From Methylotenera sp. (GTDB lineage Bacteria; Pseudomonadota; Gammaproteobacteria; Burkholderiales; Methylophilaceae), in contig JAUYAL010000075.1 of the NCBI GenBank assembly GCA_030693535.1, positions 1 through 64,000 of the forward strand: a DNA stretch of 64,000 nt, in the 5' to 3' direction. Of the stretch, positions 28,667 through 37,984 are shown piece by piece. Position 1 is the stretch's first letter, and the number at the start of each line of letters is the position of its first letter. The notes under the pieces are model-generated. The model was not told the origin of the DNA and ran no database searches. It saw only the letters and a program-made list of their open reading frames with translations. The position numbers and the translations under genes are program-made.

Positions 28667-31600
28667 ATGACAATTCGAGTCGCATTAAATCACAAGACTG
28701 CATATTACTACGACAAACCTATACAACTGGCACCGCACACATTCAGATTGCGTCCTGCAGCACATTCACGCACGCCAGTCACTGCCTATTCGTTAAAAAT
28801 AATACCTGAAAATCACTTTATCAGTTGGCAGCAAGACCCCTTTGGCAATTATTTAGCCCGTGTAGTCTTTCCAGAAAAATCAACCGAACTATCTATTGAG
28901 GTGGATTTAATTGCCGAGATGACAGTAATTAATCCTTTCGATTTCTTTTTAGAAGAATACGCAGAGAATTATCCTTTTGCGTATCCTGAGCAACTGCTTA
29001 AAGAGCTCGCTCCTTATCTTGAAATTCGTGAAAACGGGCCATTACTTACCTCTTGGTTGGCTGAAGTGGAAACTAGCAAGAAGGCAATTGTAGATTTTCT
29101 GGTTTATCTGAACCAACTTGTGAATCAGACAGTTAACTACTCCATACGCATGGAAGTCGGCGTGCAAACTTGTGAAGAGACTCTGGAAAGAAAACTAGGC
29201 TCTTGCCGTGATTCTGCTTGGCTACTGGCACAGGCATTACGCCACATGGGCTTGGCTGCACGATTTGTTTCTGGTTATCTGGTTCAACTCACCGCTGATG
29301 TTAAGTCATTAGATGGTCCATCAGGTACCGATAAGGATTTTACTGATCTACACGCTTGGACTGAAGTTTATATCCCGGGTGCAGGTTGGATAGGCTTAGA
29401 CCCAACTTCAGGCTTATTGGCTGGCGAAGGTCATATTCCCTTAGCATGTACGGCTGACTACATAAGCGCCGCGCCAGTCACTGGTGGCTATGCAGGTCAG
29501 GCCAATATTGAATTTAGTTTTAGTAATAATGTCACCCGCATTCATGAAGATCCTCGTGTAACCAAGCCGTACAGTGAAGAGCAGTGGAATAAAATCGACA
29601 CGCTGGGTCATAAAATTGACATGGAACTGATGGCTGGTGATGTGCGACTGACCATGGGTGGCGAGCCTACGTTTATTTCCATAGATAATATGGATGCCCC
29701 TGAGTGGAATATTGATGCCGATGGCTTGGAAAAGCGCAAGCTTGCTGGGCAGTTGGTAAGACGTTTGCGCGATAGTTTTGCACCAGGAGGTTTGTTATAT
29801 TTTGGGCAAGGTAAATGGTATCCAGGTGAGCCACTGCCACGCTGGCAACTGGCTTGCTTCTGGCGTAAAGATGGTAAATCAATCTGGCGTAACCCTGAAT
29901 TACTAGCTGATGAAAACAAGGACTATGAATTTGAGTTAAAACATGCTGATACCTTTATTCGTGATCTTGCAAAAAGGTTAGGACTCAAGGGTAGTCACAT
30001 TTGTGCAGGTTATGAAGACCCACTTTACTATTTGTTAGCAGAAGGTTTGGTGCCGGAAAATCTTAACCCTCTTAAATCGGACTTAAAAGATGATTTGGAA
30101 CGTAAGCGTTTAACTAAGTTGCTAACTGGTGATCTTGGGGTGCCTGTAGGATATTTACTGCCATTGCACTGGAGTAATAGTCGCCATGCATGGAGCAGTA
30201 GTGCCTGGGAGTTTCGGCGTGGTGAAATGTTTCTTGCACCTGGTGATTCAGCGATGGGTTTACGTTTACCGCTAAACTCATTACCGTGGATAGCCTTTGA
30301 GGATAGAGACCATGCGCATGAGAGAAGCTTATACGAAGTAGTTGAGCCACTAGAAGACATAGACTCTGAAATCAGCCGCCGTTATAGCCAGTTCACTAAA
30401 GAAAATGTGCATGCCAATGAGATGGATATTGCTGACGGTGATGATGCAGATAACAAAGATCCAGAGTTCACGCCACATACGGCGCTATGCGTTGAAACCA
30501 GAGGCGGACGACTACATATTTTCCTTCCGCCTACACACACGCTAGAGCATTATCTTGATATCATTTCTTCGATTGAAGCTACGGCAAGTGCGCTTAAGAT
30601 GCCTGTAGTGATTGAAGGTTATCAGCCACCTCACGATTTACGGTTAACCCGTTTACCTGTCACGCCCGACCCAGGGGTTATTGAAGTTAATATTCACCCC
30701 GCCGCCAGCTGGGATGCATTAGTGCACAACACAACAACGCTCTACGAACAAGCCAGATTAACCAGACTAGGTTCTGAGAAGTTCATGCTGGATGGCCGTC
30801 ATACTGGCACTGGTGGAGGTAATCACGTCACGTTAGGTGGCATTACCCCAGCAGACAGCCCAATTTTACGCAGACCAGATTTGCTTCGTAGTTTAATCAC
30901 CTATTGGCAGCATCATCCGTCTTTATCTTATTTATTCTCTGGTTTGTTTATCGGTCCAACCAGTCAGGCTCCACGTGTAGATGAAGCGCGAAATGACAGT
31001 TTGTATGAACTGGAAATCGCCTTCCAGCAAATGCCAGACGGTGAAGTACCAGCACCGTGGCTGGTAGACAGATTATTGCGTAACCTGCTAGTGGATATGA
31101 CTGGAAACACGCACCGTAGCGAGTTCTGTATTGATAAGCTTTATGCGCCTGGTTCTGATACCGGCAGGCTTGGTTTACTGGAGTTGCGTGCGTTTGAAAT
31201 GCCACCACACGCACAGATGAGCCTAATGCAAATGCTGCTGTTAAGGACATTGGTTGCTAGATTCTGGAAAGAGCCTTACAAAAAACCTCTGATTAGGTGG
31301 GGTACGCAATTGCATGACCGCTTTATGCTGCCACATTTTATTACCCGTGATATTGAAGATGTCGCTCAGGATTTACAAGCCGCTGGTTATGACTTTTCTA
31401 AAGATTGGTTTGCGCCTTTTATTGAGTTTCGGTTTCCACGCTGCGGTACGTTGGAAATCCAAGATTTAGAACTTGAACTCCGCACTGCGATTGAACCTTG
31501 GCACGTATTGGGAGAAGAAATCACTAGCGGTGGTACAGCAAGATATGTCGATTCTTCAGTCGAACGTTTGCAAGTAAAGCTCACTGGCACCACAGGCCAA

Positions 31601-32020
31601 CGCTATGTGGTTACTTGTAATGGCCGCCGCTTGCCTCTGCGTGATACTGGTACGCAAGGAGAAATGGTTGCAGGTCTGCGTTACCGTGCTTGGAACCCAC
31701 CTTCTGCGCTACATCCTAGCATAGGCGTACAGGCGCCGCTGGTATTCGATGTCATTGACACATGGAACGGACGCTCTATTGGCGGATGTACTTATCATGT
31801 CACACATCCAGGTGGTCGTAACTATGACACTTTGCCAGTCAATGCTTATGAAGCTGAAGGCCGTCGCGTGAGTCGTTTTACAGTGCTTGAACATACGCCA
31901 GGTAGTATTAAGCCACCAAAAAAATCTGCAAACAAAGCGGTAAAGATAATGGAACCGCCAACAGAATTAATCAATCATGATTATCCATTCACTTTAGATT
32001 TAAGGTGGCATAAAAACTAA
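28667..32020 (+). CDS. transglutaminase-like domain fused to DUF2126 amidoligase
   Basis: This 1117-residue fusion has an N-terminal transglutaminase-fold part (1-270) with a full triad: C180 (GSCRDSA), H229 (LHAWTEVY) and D245 (GLDPTSG). The rest (about 290-1117) is DUF2126, a putative amidoligase family. Its signatures include LTMGGEPTFISIDNMD near 326-341, GQGKWYPGEPLPRW near 380, and TGTGGGNHVTLGG near 709. The two halves suggest a coupled amide hydrolase and ligase. The start is the ATG at 28667, two bases after the previous stop; an in-frame TTG at 28661 would overlap. It is followed 45 bases on by ppc. Confidence 0.88.
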   Translation: MTIRVALNHKTAYYYDKPIQLAPHTFRLRPAAHSRTPVTAYSLKIIPENHFISWQQDPFGNYLARVVFPEKSTELSIEVDLIAEMTVINPFDFFLEEYAENYPFAYPEQLLKELAPYLEIRENGPLLTSWLAEVETSKKAIVDFLVYLNQLVNQTVNYSIRMEVGVQTCEETLERKLGSCRDSAWLLAQALRHMGLAARFVSGYLVQLTADVKSLDGPSGTDKDFTDLHAWTEVYIPGAGWIGLDPTSGLLAGEGHIPLACTADYISAAPVTGGYAGQANIEFSFSNNVTRIHEDPRVTKPYSEEQWNKIDTLGHKIDMELMAGDVRLTMGGEPTFISIDNMDAPEWNIDADGLEKRKLAGQLVRRLRDSFAPGGLLYFGQGKWYPGEPLPRWQLACFWRKDGKSIWRNPELLADENKDYEFELKHADTFIRDLAKRLGLKGSHICAGYEDPLYYLLAEGLVPENLNPLKSDLKDDLERKRLTKLLTGDLGVPVGYLLPLHWSNSRHAWSSSAWEFRRGEMFLAPGDSAMGLRLPLNSLPWIAFEDRDHAHERSLYEVVEPLEDIDSEISRRYSQFTKENVHANEMDIADGDDADNKDPEFTPHTALCVETRGGRLHIFLPPTHTLEHYLDIISSIEATASALKMPVVIEGYQPPHDLRLTRLPVTPDPGVIEVNIHPAASWDALVHNTTTLYEQARLTRLGSEKFMLDGRHTGTGGGNHVTLGGITPADSPILRRPDLLRSLITYWQHHPSLSYLFSGLFIGPTSQAPRVDEARNDSLYELEIAFQQMPDGEVPAPWLVDRLLRNLLVDMTGNTHRSEFCIDKLYAPGSDTGRLGLLELRAFEMPPHAQMSLMQMLLLRTLVARFWKEPYKKPLIRWGTQLHDRFMLPHFITRDIEDVAQDLQAAGYDFSKDWFAPFIEFRFPRCGTLEIQDLELELRTAIEPWHVLGEEITSGGTARYVDSSVERLQVKLTGTTGQRYVVTCNGRRLPLRDTGTQGEMVAGLRYRAWNPPSALHPSIGVQAPLVFDVIDTWNGRSIGGCTYHVTHPGGRNYDTLPVNAYEAEGRRVSRFTVLEHTPGSIKPPKKSANKAVKIMEPPTELINHDYPFTLDLRWHKN

Positions 32021-32065
32021 CTGGAAATAAATCCATTGAACATGTTTTATTCGGAGTAATTAATA

Positions 32066-34861
32066 ATGAATTCACCTATGACGCCTGCTGAAAGTATTCT
32101 TAAAGAAAATATTCACTATCTTGGCCGCATTTTAGGAGAAGTAATTAAAGATAATGAGGGTGAAAAAACCTTTGAGGCAATAGAGGCAATCCGTCAATCT
32201 GCCGTGAAATTTCACCGTGAAGGTGACAAAGAATTTACCCAAAAATTAGATGGCCTATTAAAAAATCTTACCAACAGCCAAACCATCGCGGTTGCTAGAG
32301 CATTTAGTTACTTTAAACACTTAGTGAACATTGCTGAAGACCTCTACAGCAACTACCAATACCGCATTGATGAGAACCTGGAAGCACCAGGTAGCGTGGC
32401 CAATTCCATACGTTCGTTCAAAGATGAAAAGTTAGATTTAAAGCAAATTAATGATTTCTTTAATAGTGCTTTAATCTCGCCTGTGTTAACTGCGCACCCA
32501 ACGGAAGTGCAAAGAAAAAGCCTACTAGATACTGAACAGGTAATTTCATCATTACTCGCCAATAAGACGCAACTCATGTCGCGCCAAGAAACCGAGAAAA
32601 ACTCGCGAATGCTCTATGCCGCTGTAACTGCACTATGGCAAACCAGAATATTGCGCTTTGACAAACTCACGGTAAATAATGAAATTGATAATGCACTTTC
32701 ATACTATCGATTGAGCCTGCTAGATGCAATTCCGGAATTATTACAGGATTTAGAACAAGATATTGGTAACTTGTTTTGCAAAACAGGTACTGAGCGCTAC
32801 AAGCTACCAGGCTTCTTACAGATGGGTAGCTGGATTGGTGGTGACCGCGATGGCAACCCAAATGTGAACGCCGCCACTTTAGACATGGCAACCATACAAC
32901 AATCTACGGTAGCGTTTGAGCATTATTTGCGTGAAATTAGTAGCTTGAGAAAAGAACTAACGCCCACTACGCGTTTAGTAAAGGTTTCACAAGAATTGAT
33001 GGACTTAGCGAGCACCTCAAAAGATCAATCTCCACATCGACAAGATGAGCCCTATCGCCTTGCAATAACGGCGGTGATGGCTCGCTTATCATTAAGCTTC
33101 CAGAATTTAATCTCTATTGAAGCCAGCATACATATTGATAGTAATGTAGCTGAGAACTTAAAACCATACTTAAATGCAGACGAACTTCTAGCGGATCTAA
33201 ATATTATTGCTGATTCATTGATTAAAAATCATGGCGAATTGCTGGTTTACCCAAGGCTAGGCAAGCTAATTAAAGCGGTTGAGACTTTTGGCTTCCATTT
33301 GGCTACCATAGACTTAAGACAAAGCTCAGATGTACATGAGGCGGTTTTAAAAGAATTATTTGTGAATGCGGGCTATAGTTTTGATTATTCAGAGCTAACA
33401 GAAACAGAAAAAGTAAACATTCTGCTTGAGGAACTAAAGCAGCCACGCTTGCTGTTCTCACCTTTCCAGAAATATTCAGAGTTACTACAAACGGAAATGG
33501 ATGTGATTAGAAAAGCGAGAGAAGTTCGTGCAAAATTTGGTGCACGCACGGTGCGACACTACATTATTTCACATACTGAAACTATGTCTGACCTTCTTGA
33601 GGTAGCTTTACTACAAAAAGAGGCTGGATTGCTTCGCGGTGTTTGGGGCTCATCTAGCGTAGAGATGGAACTCAATATCGTACCACTATTTGAAACCATT
33701 GACGATTTGCGCAATGCTCCAAAAATCATGAGCGAATGGCTGAGTTTGCTGGGCATACGCCACTTGATTCGCTACCAAGGAAATGAACAAGAAATCATGC
33801 TTGGCTATTCTGATAGCAACAAAGATGGTGGATTCTTGACTTCAAACTGGGAGCTTTATAAAGCTGAAGTATATTTAGTTGAGCTATTCAGTCAGGCACA
33901 TGTGAGATTGCGGCTGTTTCACGGCCGTGGCGGTGCAGTTGGCCGTGGAGGTGGCCCAACATATCAAGCTATTATGGCGCAACCACTTGGCACAGTGGCA
34001 GGACAAATACGATTGACTGAACAAGGCGAGATTATCGCCAATAAATTCTCAGATCCAAAAGTAGCAAGACGCAATTTAGAATCATTTGTGGCAGCAACCA
34101 TTGATGCCTCACTATTCCCACAAGATCAATTGCCACAAACACAACGCAGAGCTTACGAAATATTGATGGAGCAACTATCAGCTACCGCCATGCAGGCCTA
34201 CAAAGATTTAGTCTATGGGACACCAAAGTTTGCAGAATACTTTTTTAGCTCAACGCCAATTTCAGAAATTGCCGATTTAAACTTAGGTAGCCGCCCTGCT
34301 TCGCGAAAATCAACACAGCGTATTGAAGATTTACGTGCAATCCCTTGGGGATTTTCATGGGGACAGTGCCGACTATTGCTACCAGGCTGGTACGGTTTTG
34401 GCAGCGCTATCGATGTCTATTTAAAAGCAAGTAAAAACGAAATAGATAAAGAGCAACGCATTAATATTTTAAGAGACATGCTCGCCGCTTGGCCTTTGTT
34501 CAAAACTCTCATTTCCAACATGGACATGATACTTGCGAAGACTGACCTTATCATTGCTGCCTGTTATTCTGAATTAGTGCTAGATGAAGAACTTAGAGCC
34601 ATTGTATTTGAACGCATTAAGCAAGAGCATGTGCTCACTAACCAAGCACTCAATATAATTCTTCAAAACACCGAGCGCTTAGCCAACAACCCAACATTGG
34701 CCAACTCCATCAAAAGTCGCCTACCTTACCTAGATCCACTCAACCACCTGCAAGTCGCACTCATTAAACGGCACAGAGCTGGAGAGACCGATGTGTTGGT
34801 AAAACGTGCGATTCATTTGACGATTAATGGAATTGCTGCAGGGTTGCGGAATACGGGTTAA
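32066..34861 (+). CDS. ppc: phosphoenolpyruvate carboxylase
   Basis: This 931-residue enzyme carboxylates PEP to oxaloacetate, replenishing carbon skeletons for amino acid synthesis. Catalytic segments are present: TAHPTEVQR near 140, GSWIGGDRDGNPNV near 254, GYSDSNKDGG near 590, FHGRGGAVGRGGGP near 622, and the C-terminal NTG. The start has GGAG upstream. It lies 45 bases behind the amidoligase fusion with no visible terminator or promoter, so it probably shares the locus A transcript and its nitrogen control; that is inference. In methylotrophs lacking a full TCA cycle it matters for ammonium assimilation. Confidence 0.96.
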   Translation: MNSPMTPAESILKENIHYLGRILGEVIKDNEGEKTFEAIEAIRQSAVKFHREGDKEFTQKLDGLLKNLTNSQTIAVARAFSYFKHLVNIAEDLYSNYQYRIDENLEAPGSVANSIRSFKDEKLDLKQINDFFNSALISPVLTAHPTEVQRKSLLDTEQVISSLLANKTQLMSRQETEKNSRMLYAAVTALWQTRILRFDKLTVNNEIDNALSYYRLSLLDAIPELLQDLEQDIGNLFCKTGTERYKLPGFLQMGSWIGGDRDGNPNVNAATLDMATIQQSTVAFEHYLREISSLRKELTPTTRLVKVSQELMDLASTSKDQSPHRQDEPYRLAITAVMARLSLSFQNLISIEASIHIDSNVAENLKPYLNADELLADLNIIADSLIKNHGELLVYPRLGKLIKAVETFGFHLATIDLRQSSDVHEAVLKELFVNAGYSFDYSELTETEKVNILLEELKQPRLLFSPFQKYSELLQTEMDVIRKAREVRAKFGARTVRHYIISHTETMSDLLEVALLQKEAGLLRGVWGSSSVEMELNIVPLFETIDDLRNAPKIMSEWLSLLGIRHLIRYQGNEQEIMLGYSDSNKDGGFLTSNWELYKAEVYLVELFSQAHVRLRLFHGRGGAVGRGGGPTYQAIMAQPLGTVAGQIRLTEQGEIIANKFSDPKVARRNLESFVAATIDASLFPQDQLPQTQRRAYEILMEQLSATAMQAYKDLVYGTPKFAEYFFSSTPISEIADLNLGSRPASRKSTQRIEDLRAIPWGFSWGQCRLLLPGWYGFGSAIDVYLKASKNEIDKEQRINILRDMLAAWPLFKTLISNMDMILAKTDLIIAACYSELVLDEELRAIVFERIKQEHVLTNQALNIILQNTERLANNPTLANSIKSRLPYLDPLNHLQVALIKRHRAGETDVLVKRAIHLTINGIAAGLRNTG

Positions 34862-34999
34862 TTCGTTTAAACCTTTAAAATTAGCTGGTCGAAAATTGCC
34901 CATGTAATTTTGCAATGTAAAACTAAATTGATACTCTGATTTTCTTTTGATATTGAAATTTTATTTCAACCTTGATTTTTTATTATGCCTTGCAAAGAT

Positions 35000-35015
35000 G
35001 GCATCAAACATGCTT
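35000..35015 (+). promoter_or_regulatory. sigma-54-like promoter of amtB
   Basis: TGGCATCAAACATGCTT (T at 34999) carries GG at 35000-35001 and GC at 35012-35013, ten bases apart. The -24 half is a good match (TGGCA) and the -12 half has one mismatch (ATGCT). The start would be near 35025, leaving a 40-base leader with an AAAGG ribosome binding site before the TTG at 35065. Confidence 0.55.
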
Positions 35016-35064
35016 ACAAACTAAACATTCATTTATAAGCATACATATTCACAAAGGCCTGAAA

Positions 35065-36375
35065 TTGAAAAAATATCATCTTTACTTAGCTATTCTTTGC
35101 ACCTTAGTGTTTTCCCAAAATTATGCTTTTGCTGGTGATGCCACTCAACCAGTAGTTATCAATACGATATGGGTTGCAATTGCTGGCGCTTTAGTTTTCT
35201 TAATGCAAGCAGGCTTTGCCTTGTTAGAAACAGGAATGGTACGTGCTAAAAATGCAATTAATGTAATGATGAAGAATTACATGGATTTGTGCGTTGGAAC
35301 GTTATTGTTTTGGCTTGTTGGTTACGGACTAATGTTTGGTAACAATCCTTCTGGTCTATATGGCACAAGTCTTTTCGGGTTATATTCTGCACCCAATTGG
35401 GATTACACGCTGATTTTTTTCCAAATTATGTTTGCCGCTACTGCGGCGACAATCGTTAGTGGTGCAATGGCCGAGCGAACAAATTACTTGGCATATTTAA
35501 TTGGCACGTGTGGCATTACAGCTATTATTTACCCAATATTCGGCAATTGGGCATGGAATGATTATGGCTGGTTAAAACAAATGGGCTTTATTGATTTTGC
35601 TGGCTCAACGGTGGTGCATTCGGTAGGTGGCTGGTGTGCATTAGCAGGCATTCTTTTGCTAGGTCCTCGCTTAGGTAGATTTAGTGAAAAGGGTGAAGTA
35701 CGTGCAATTCCAGGTCACAATTTAAGCTTTATTGCGATTGGGGGATTTCTATTATGGTTTGGTTGGTTTGGCTTTAACGGTGGCAGTACCTTGGCTGCAG
35801 GCACCAATGTGGGACATATTTTGTTAAATACGCACATGGCAGGTGCTGCTGGCGCGGTAGGAGCTGCTTTAATGAGTAAAGTTACTGGGCAAAGAGCTCT
35901 TATGACAAATACTGTTAATGGCAGTATTGCGGGGCTAGTTGCAATCACTGCAGGATGCGCAACTATGCAAGTTCCATATGCCATTTTAACTGGTGCAATT
36001 GGTGGCGGACTTGGCGTACTAGGTATTATTCTTTTGGAAAAATTGCGCTTAGATGATGTTGTTGGCGCTGTTTCTGTGCATGGTATTTGTGGTGCATGGG
36101 GAACTTTAGCTGCAGGGTTATTTCTGACAGGTAATATGTTTAATTTACATCAAATTACAGTACAGTTAATTGGAATTGGCGCAGCATTTATATGGGTATT
36201 TTCTACTGCGTTTATCATGTATTTCTTGATTTCATTAGTGGTCGACTTACGTGTAAGCGCTATGCATGAGCAGCGTGGCTTAGATATTACAGAGCATGGT
36301 GAAATTGGCTACCCTGAGTTCAGCAGCGATGCCGCATATAGTAACGACAATCTTAAAAACTTAAACAAGCTTTAA
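35065..36375 (+). CDS. amtB: ammonium transporter AmtB
   Basis: This 436-residue Amt/Rh channel has a cleavable signal peptide (LKKYHLYLAILC...AFAG) and 11 membrane helices. The family motifs are ALLETGMVRAKN near 60, the first pore His in VHSVGGWCAL, and the second in VSVHGICGAWG. The start is the TTG at 35065, because it opens the signal peptide and follows AAAGG; a longer reading to 34972 would add an unlikely extension containing the sigma-54-like sequence. glnK, the usual partner, is absent on both sides. The C-terminal tail ends SDAAYSNDNLKN. Confidence 0.93.
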   Translation: MKKYHLYLAILCTLVFSQNYAFAGDATQPVVINTIWVAIAGALVFLMQAGFALLETGMVRAKNAINVMMKNYMDLCVGTLLFWLVGYGLMFGNNPSGLYGTSLFGLYSAPNWDYTLIFFQIMFAATAATIVSGAMAERTNYLAYLIGTCGITAIIYPIFGNWAWNDYGWLKQMGFIDFAGSTVVHSVGGWCALAGILLLGPRLGRFSEKGEVRAIPGHNLSFIAIGGFLLWFGWFGFNGGSTLAAGTNVGHILLNTHMAGAAGAVGAALMSKVTGQRALMTNTVNGSIAGLVAITAGCATMQVPYAILTGAIGGGLGVLGIILLEKLRLDDVVGAVSVHGICGAWGTLAAGLFLTGNMFNLHQITVQLIGIGAAFIWVFSTAFIMYFLISLVVDLRVSAMHEQRGLDITEHGEIGYPEFSSDAAYSNDNLKNLNKL

Positions 36376-36408
36376 CTCAATCAATAAATCTAATATGAGC
36401 TGTAGAAA

Positions 36409-37047
36409 ATGGAATTAGCTTTAAGGCGTCGTGTAATTTACACAGGAATGAGACCGTTTTTTGATGACTTAGAATTATTAAATGCCATTAATCTTTGGCA
36501 AACAGAATATTCTGATAAACCGAAATTTGCGTTAAGTGTATTTGTAGCTCGTAGTTGCAATACTCCCCAGTTAAAAGCTCAAAGGTCTAATATTTTGAGA
36601 GCCATTTTTATAGCTATGGATATGGCAGAAGATGCTTTATTAGCGGACCCATTCGATGAGATTAGTGCGAATGGAAAATTGGCTTCACTTGCTGAGCTAG
36701 GCCAAGACCATAAAACTCAAGTATTTGTAAAACTATTAGAACAACTATTTATGAAGCTCAATGAGCAAGATGAAAAGACCGTTCGAGAATTTTTAATTGA
36801 GCACCTCAATCAAATTAAGACAGATAAAAGACGCTTAAGTCATCTTAAAGAATGGTTTTCTTTGAACACTAAAACTTTAACTGCAAATTATGATTTAGAA
36901 ACTATGCAAAAACTAATTAACCTTAGCTATATCGCCATATGTAATATAGCTGGCCCCGTAAAGGCTGACCAATACTTAGCATTATCGATTAAAGAAACAG
37001 AGGCACTATCAATAAAAGTTAGTTTCAAAACACATGATTTATTGTAA
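36409..37047 (+). CDS. hypothetical protein, 212 residues, downstream of amtB
   Basis: I do not recognise this protein. It is predicted to be soluble and mainly helical, rich in Leu, Lys and Glu, with no signal peptide or membrane segment and no clear enzymatic motif. It starts 33 bases after amtB on the same strand, so may be co-transcribed and could have a part in nitrogen response. It converges with the transglutaminase of locus B. Confidence 0.6.
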   Translation: MELALRRRVIYTGMRPFFDDLELLNAINLWQTEYSDKPKFALSVFVARSCNTPQLKAQRSNILRAIFIAMDMAEDALLADPFDEISANGKLASLAELGQDHKTQVFVKLLEQLFMKLNEQDEKTVREFLIEHLNQIKTDKRRLSHLKEWFSLNTKTLTANYDLETMQKLINLSYIAICNIAGPVKADQYLALSIKETEALSIKVSFKTHDLL

Positions 37048-37076
37048 GAACTTAACAATAAAACAATTACAAAAAA

Positions 37077-37973
37077 TTATTTGGTCAAACATTCCACATG
37101 AACCGACACATCTAACTCATGTTGTTGACCGCCAAATATCACGCCTTTGAGTGGCGCGATATCTGCATAGTCTCGTCCCCAGCCTAATGTAATATGTTGT
37201 GTGTTAGGAATTTGGTTGTTGGTAGGGTCAAAATCAATCCAACCTTGCTCTGGCACGTAGACTGAAAACCAAGCATGCGAGGCATCGGCACCTATTAACT
37301 TAGCTTCACCTGCGGGGGGTAAAGTTTCAATGTAGCCACTCACATAACGTGCAGCTAGGCCTTGCGAGCGTAAGCATCCAATAGCTAGATGGGCAAAATC
37401 TTGACAAACGCCTCTTCTGTGCTCTAACACGCTTGCGAGTGGCGTGGCGAGGGTTGTAAAGTCTGGGTCAAAAGTAAAGTCGTTATAAATGCGTTGCATT
37501 AAGTTGTTGACCGCGTCTTTGATTGACCTGCCTTGCGTAAAGGATGGAATTGCATACTCGGCAAGCTCTGAGGTTACAGCAACTAAGGGTGAATCTAGCG
37601 TGTATTGGCGGGCTTCTAGCGTTTCTGCAGATTGTGGTGAAAAATGTTGTTGCTGTGTCAGCATGTTACGGACTTCTTCCCACGTGTAGCTCTGATAAAA
37701 ATCTAGCTGAACTGTGTTTTCTTGCAGTTGTACTTCGCTTACGGCGGTAATGGTGAAAAAATTGTGCGCTTGCTGCATTGAAAAATACGCCACATGATTA
37801 CCAAAGAAGTCCTCACGAATACGAAAATCTGCTACATAGGGCTCAATATCTAACGTGGATGTAATCACTTGTTGATTCTTGCAATTTCTCGGCATCAAGC
37901 GGGCTTCACTGTATGACAGTGAAACTTTATTTGTGTAATCGTACTTGGTGATGTGGGTAATTTTATAGTGCAT
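37077..37973 (-). CDS. transglutaminase-like protein (locus B)
   Basis: This 298-residue transglutaminase-fold protein has an N-terminal beta domain (YDYTNKVSLSYSEARLMPRN) and a complete triad: C190 (GVCQDFAH), H233 (SHAWFSVY) and D249 (DFDPTNNQ). It follows the fused ATP-grasp/alpha-E gene by 11 bases on the minus strand. This gene set, together with Anbu, is a recurring bacterial cluster. It is probably the hydrolase or amide-processing partner of the ligase. Confidence 0.9.
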   Translation of the reverse strand: MHYKITHITKYDYTNKVSLSYSEARLMPRNCKNQQVITSTLDIEPYVADFRIREDFFGNHVAYFSMQQAHNFFTITAVSEVQLQENTVQLDFYQSYTWEEVRNMLTQQQHFSPQSAETLEARQYTLDSPLVAVTSELAEYAIPSFTQGRSIKDAVNNLMQRIYNDFTFDPDFTTLATPLASVLEHRRGVCQDFAHLAIGCLRSQGLAARYVSGYIETLPPAGEAKLIGADASHAWFSVYVPEQGWIDFDPTNNQIPNTQHITLGWGRDYADIAPLKGVIFGGQQHELDVSVHVECLTK

Positions 37974-37984
37974 GCTGAAATTCG

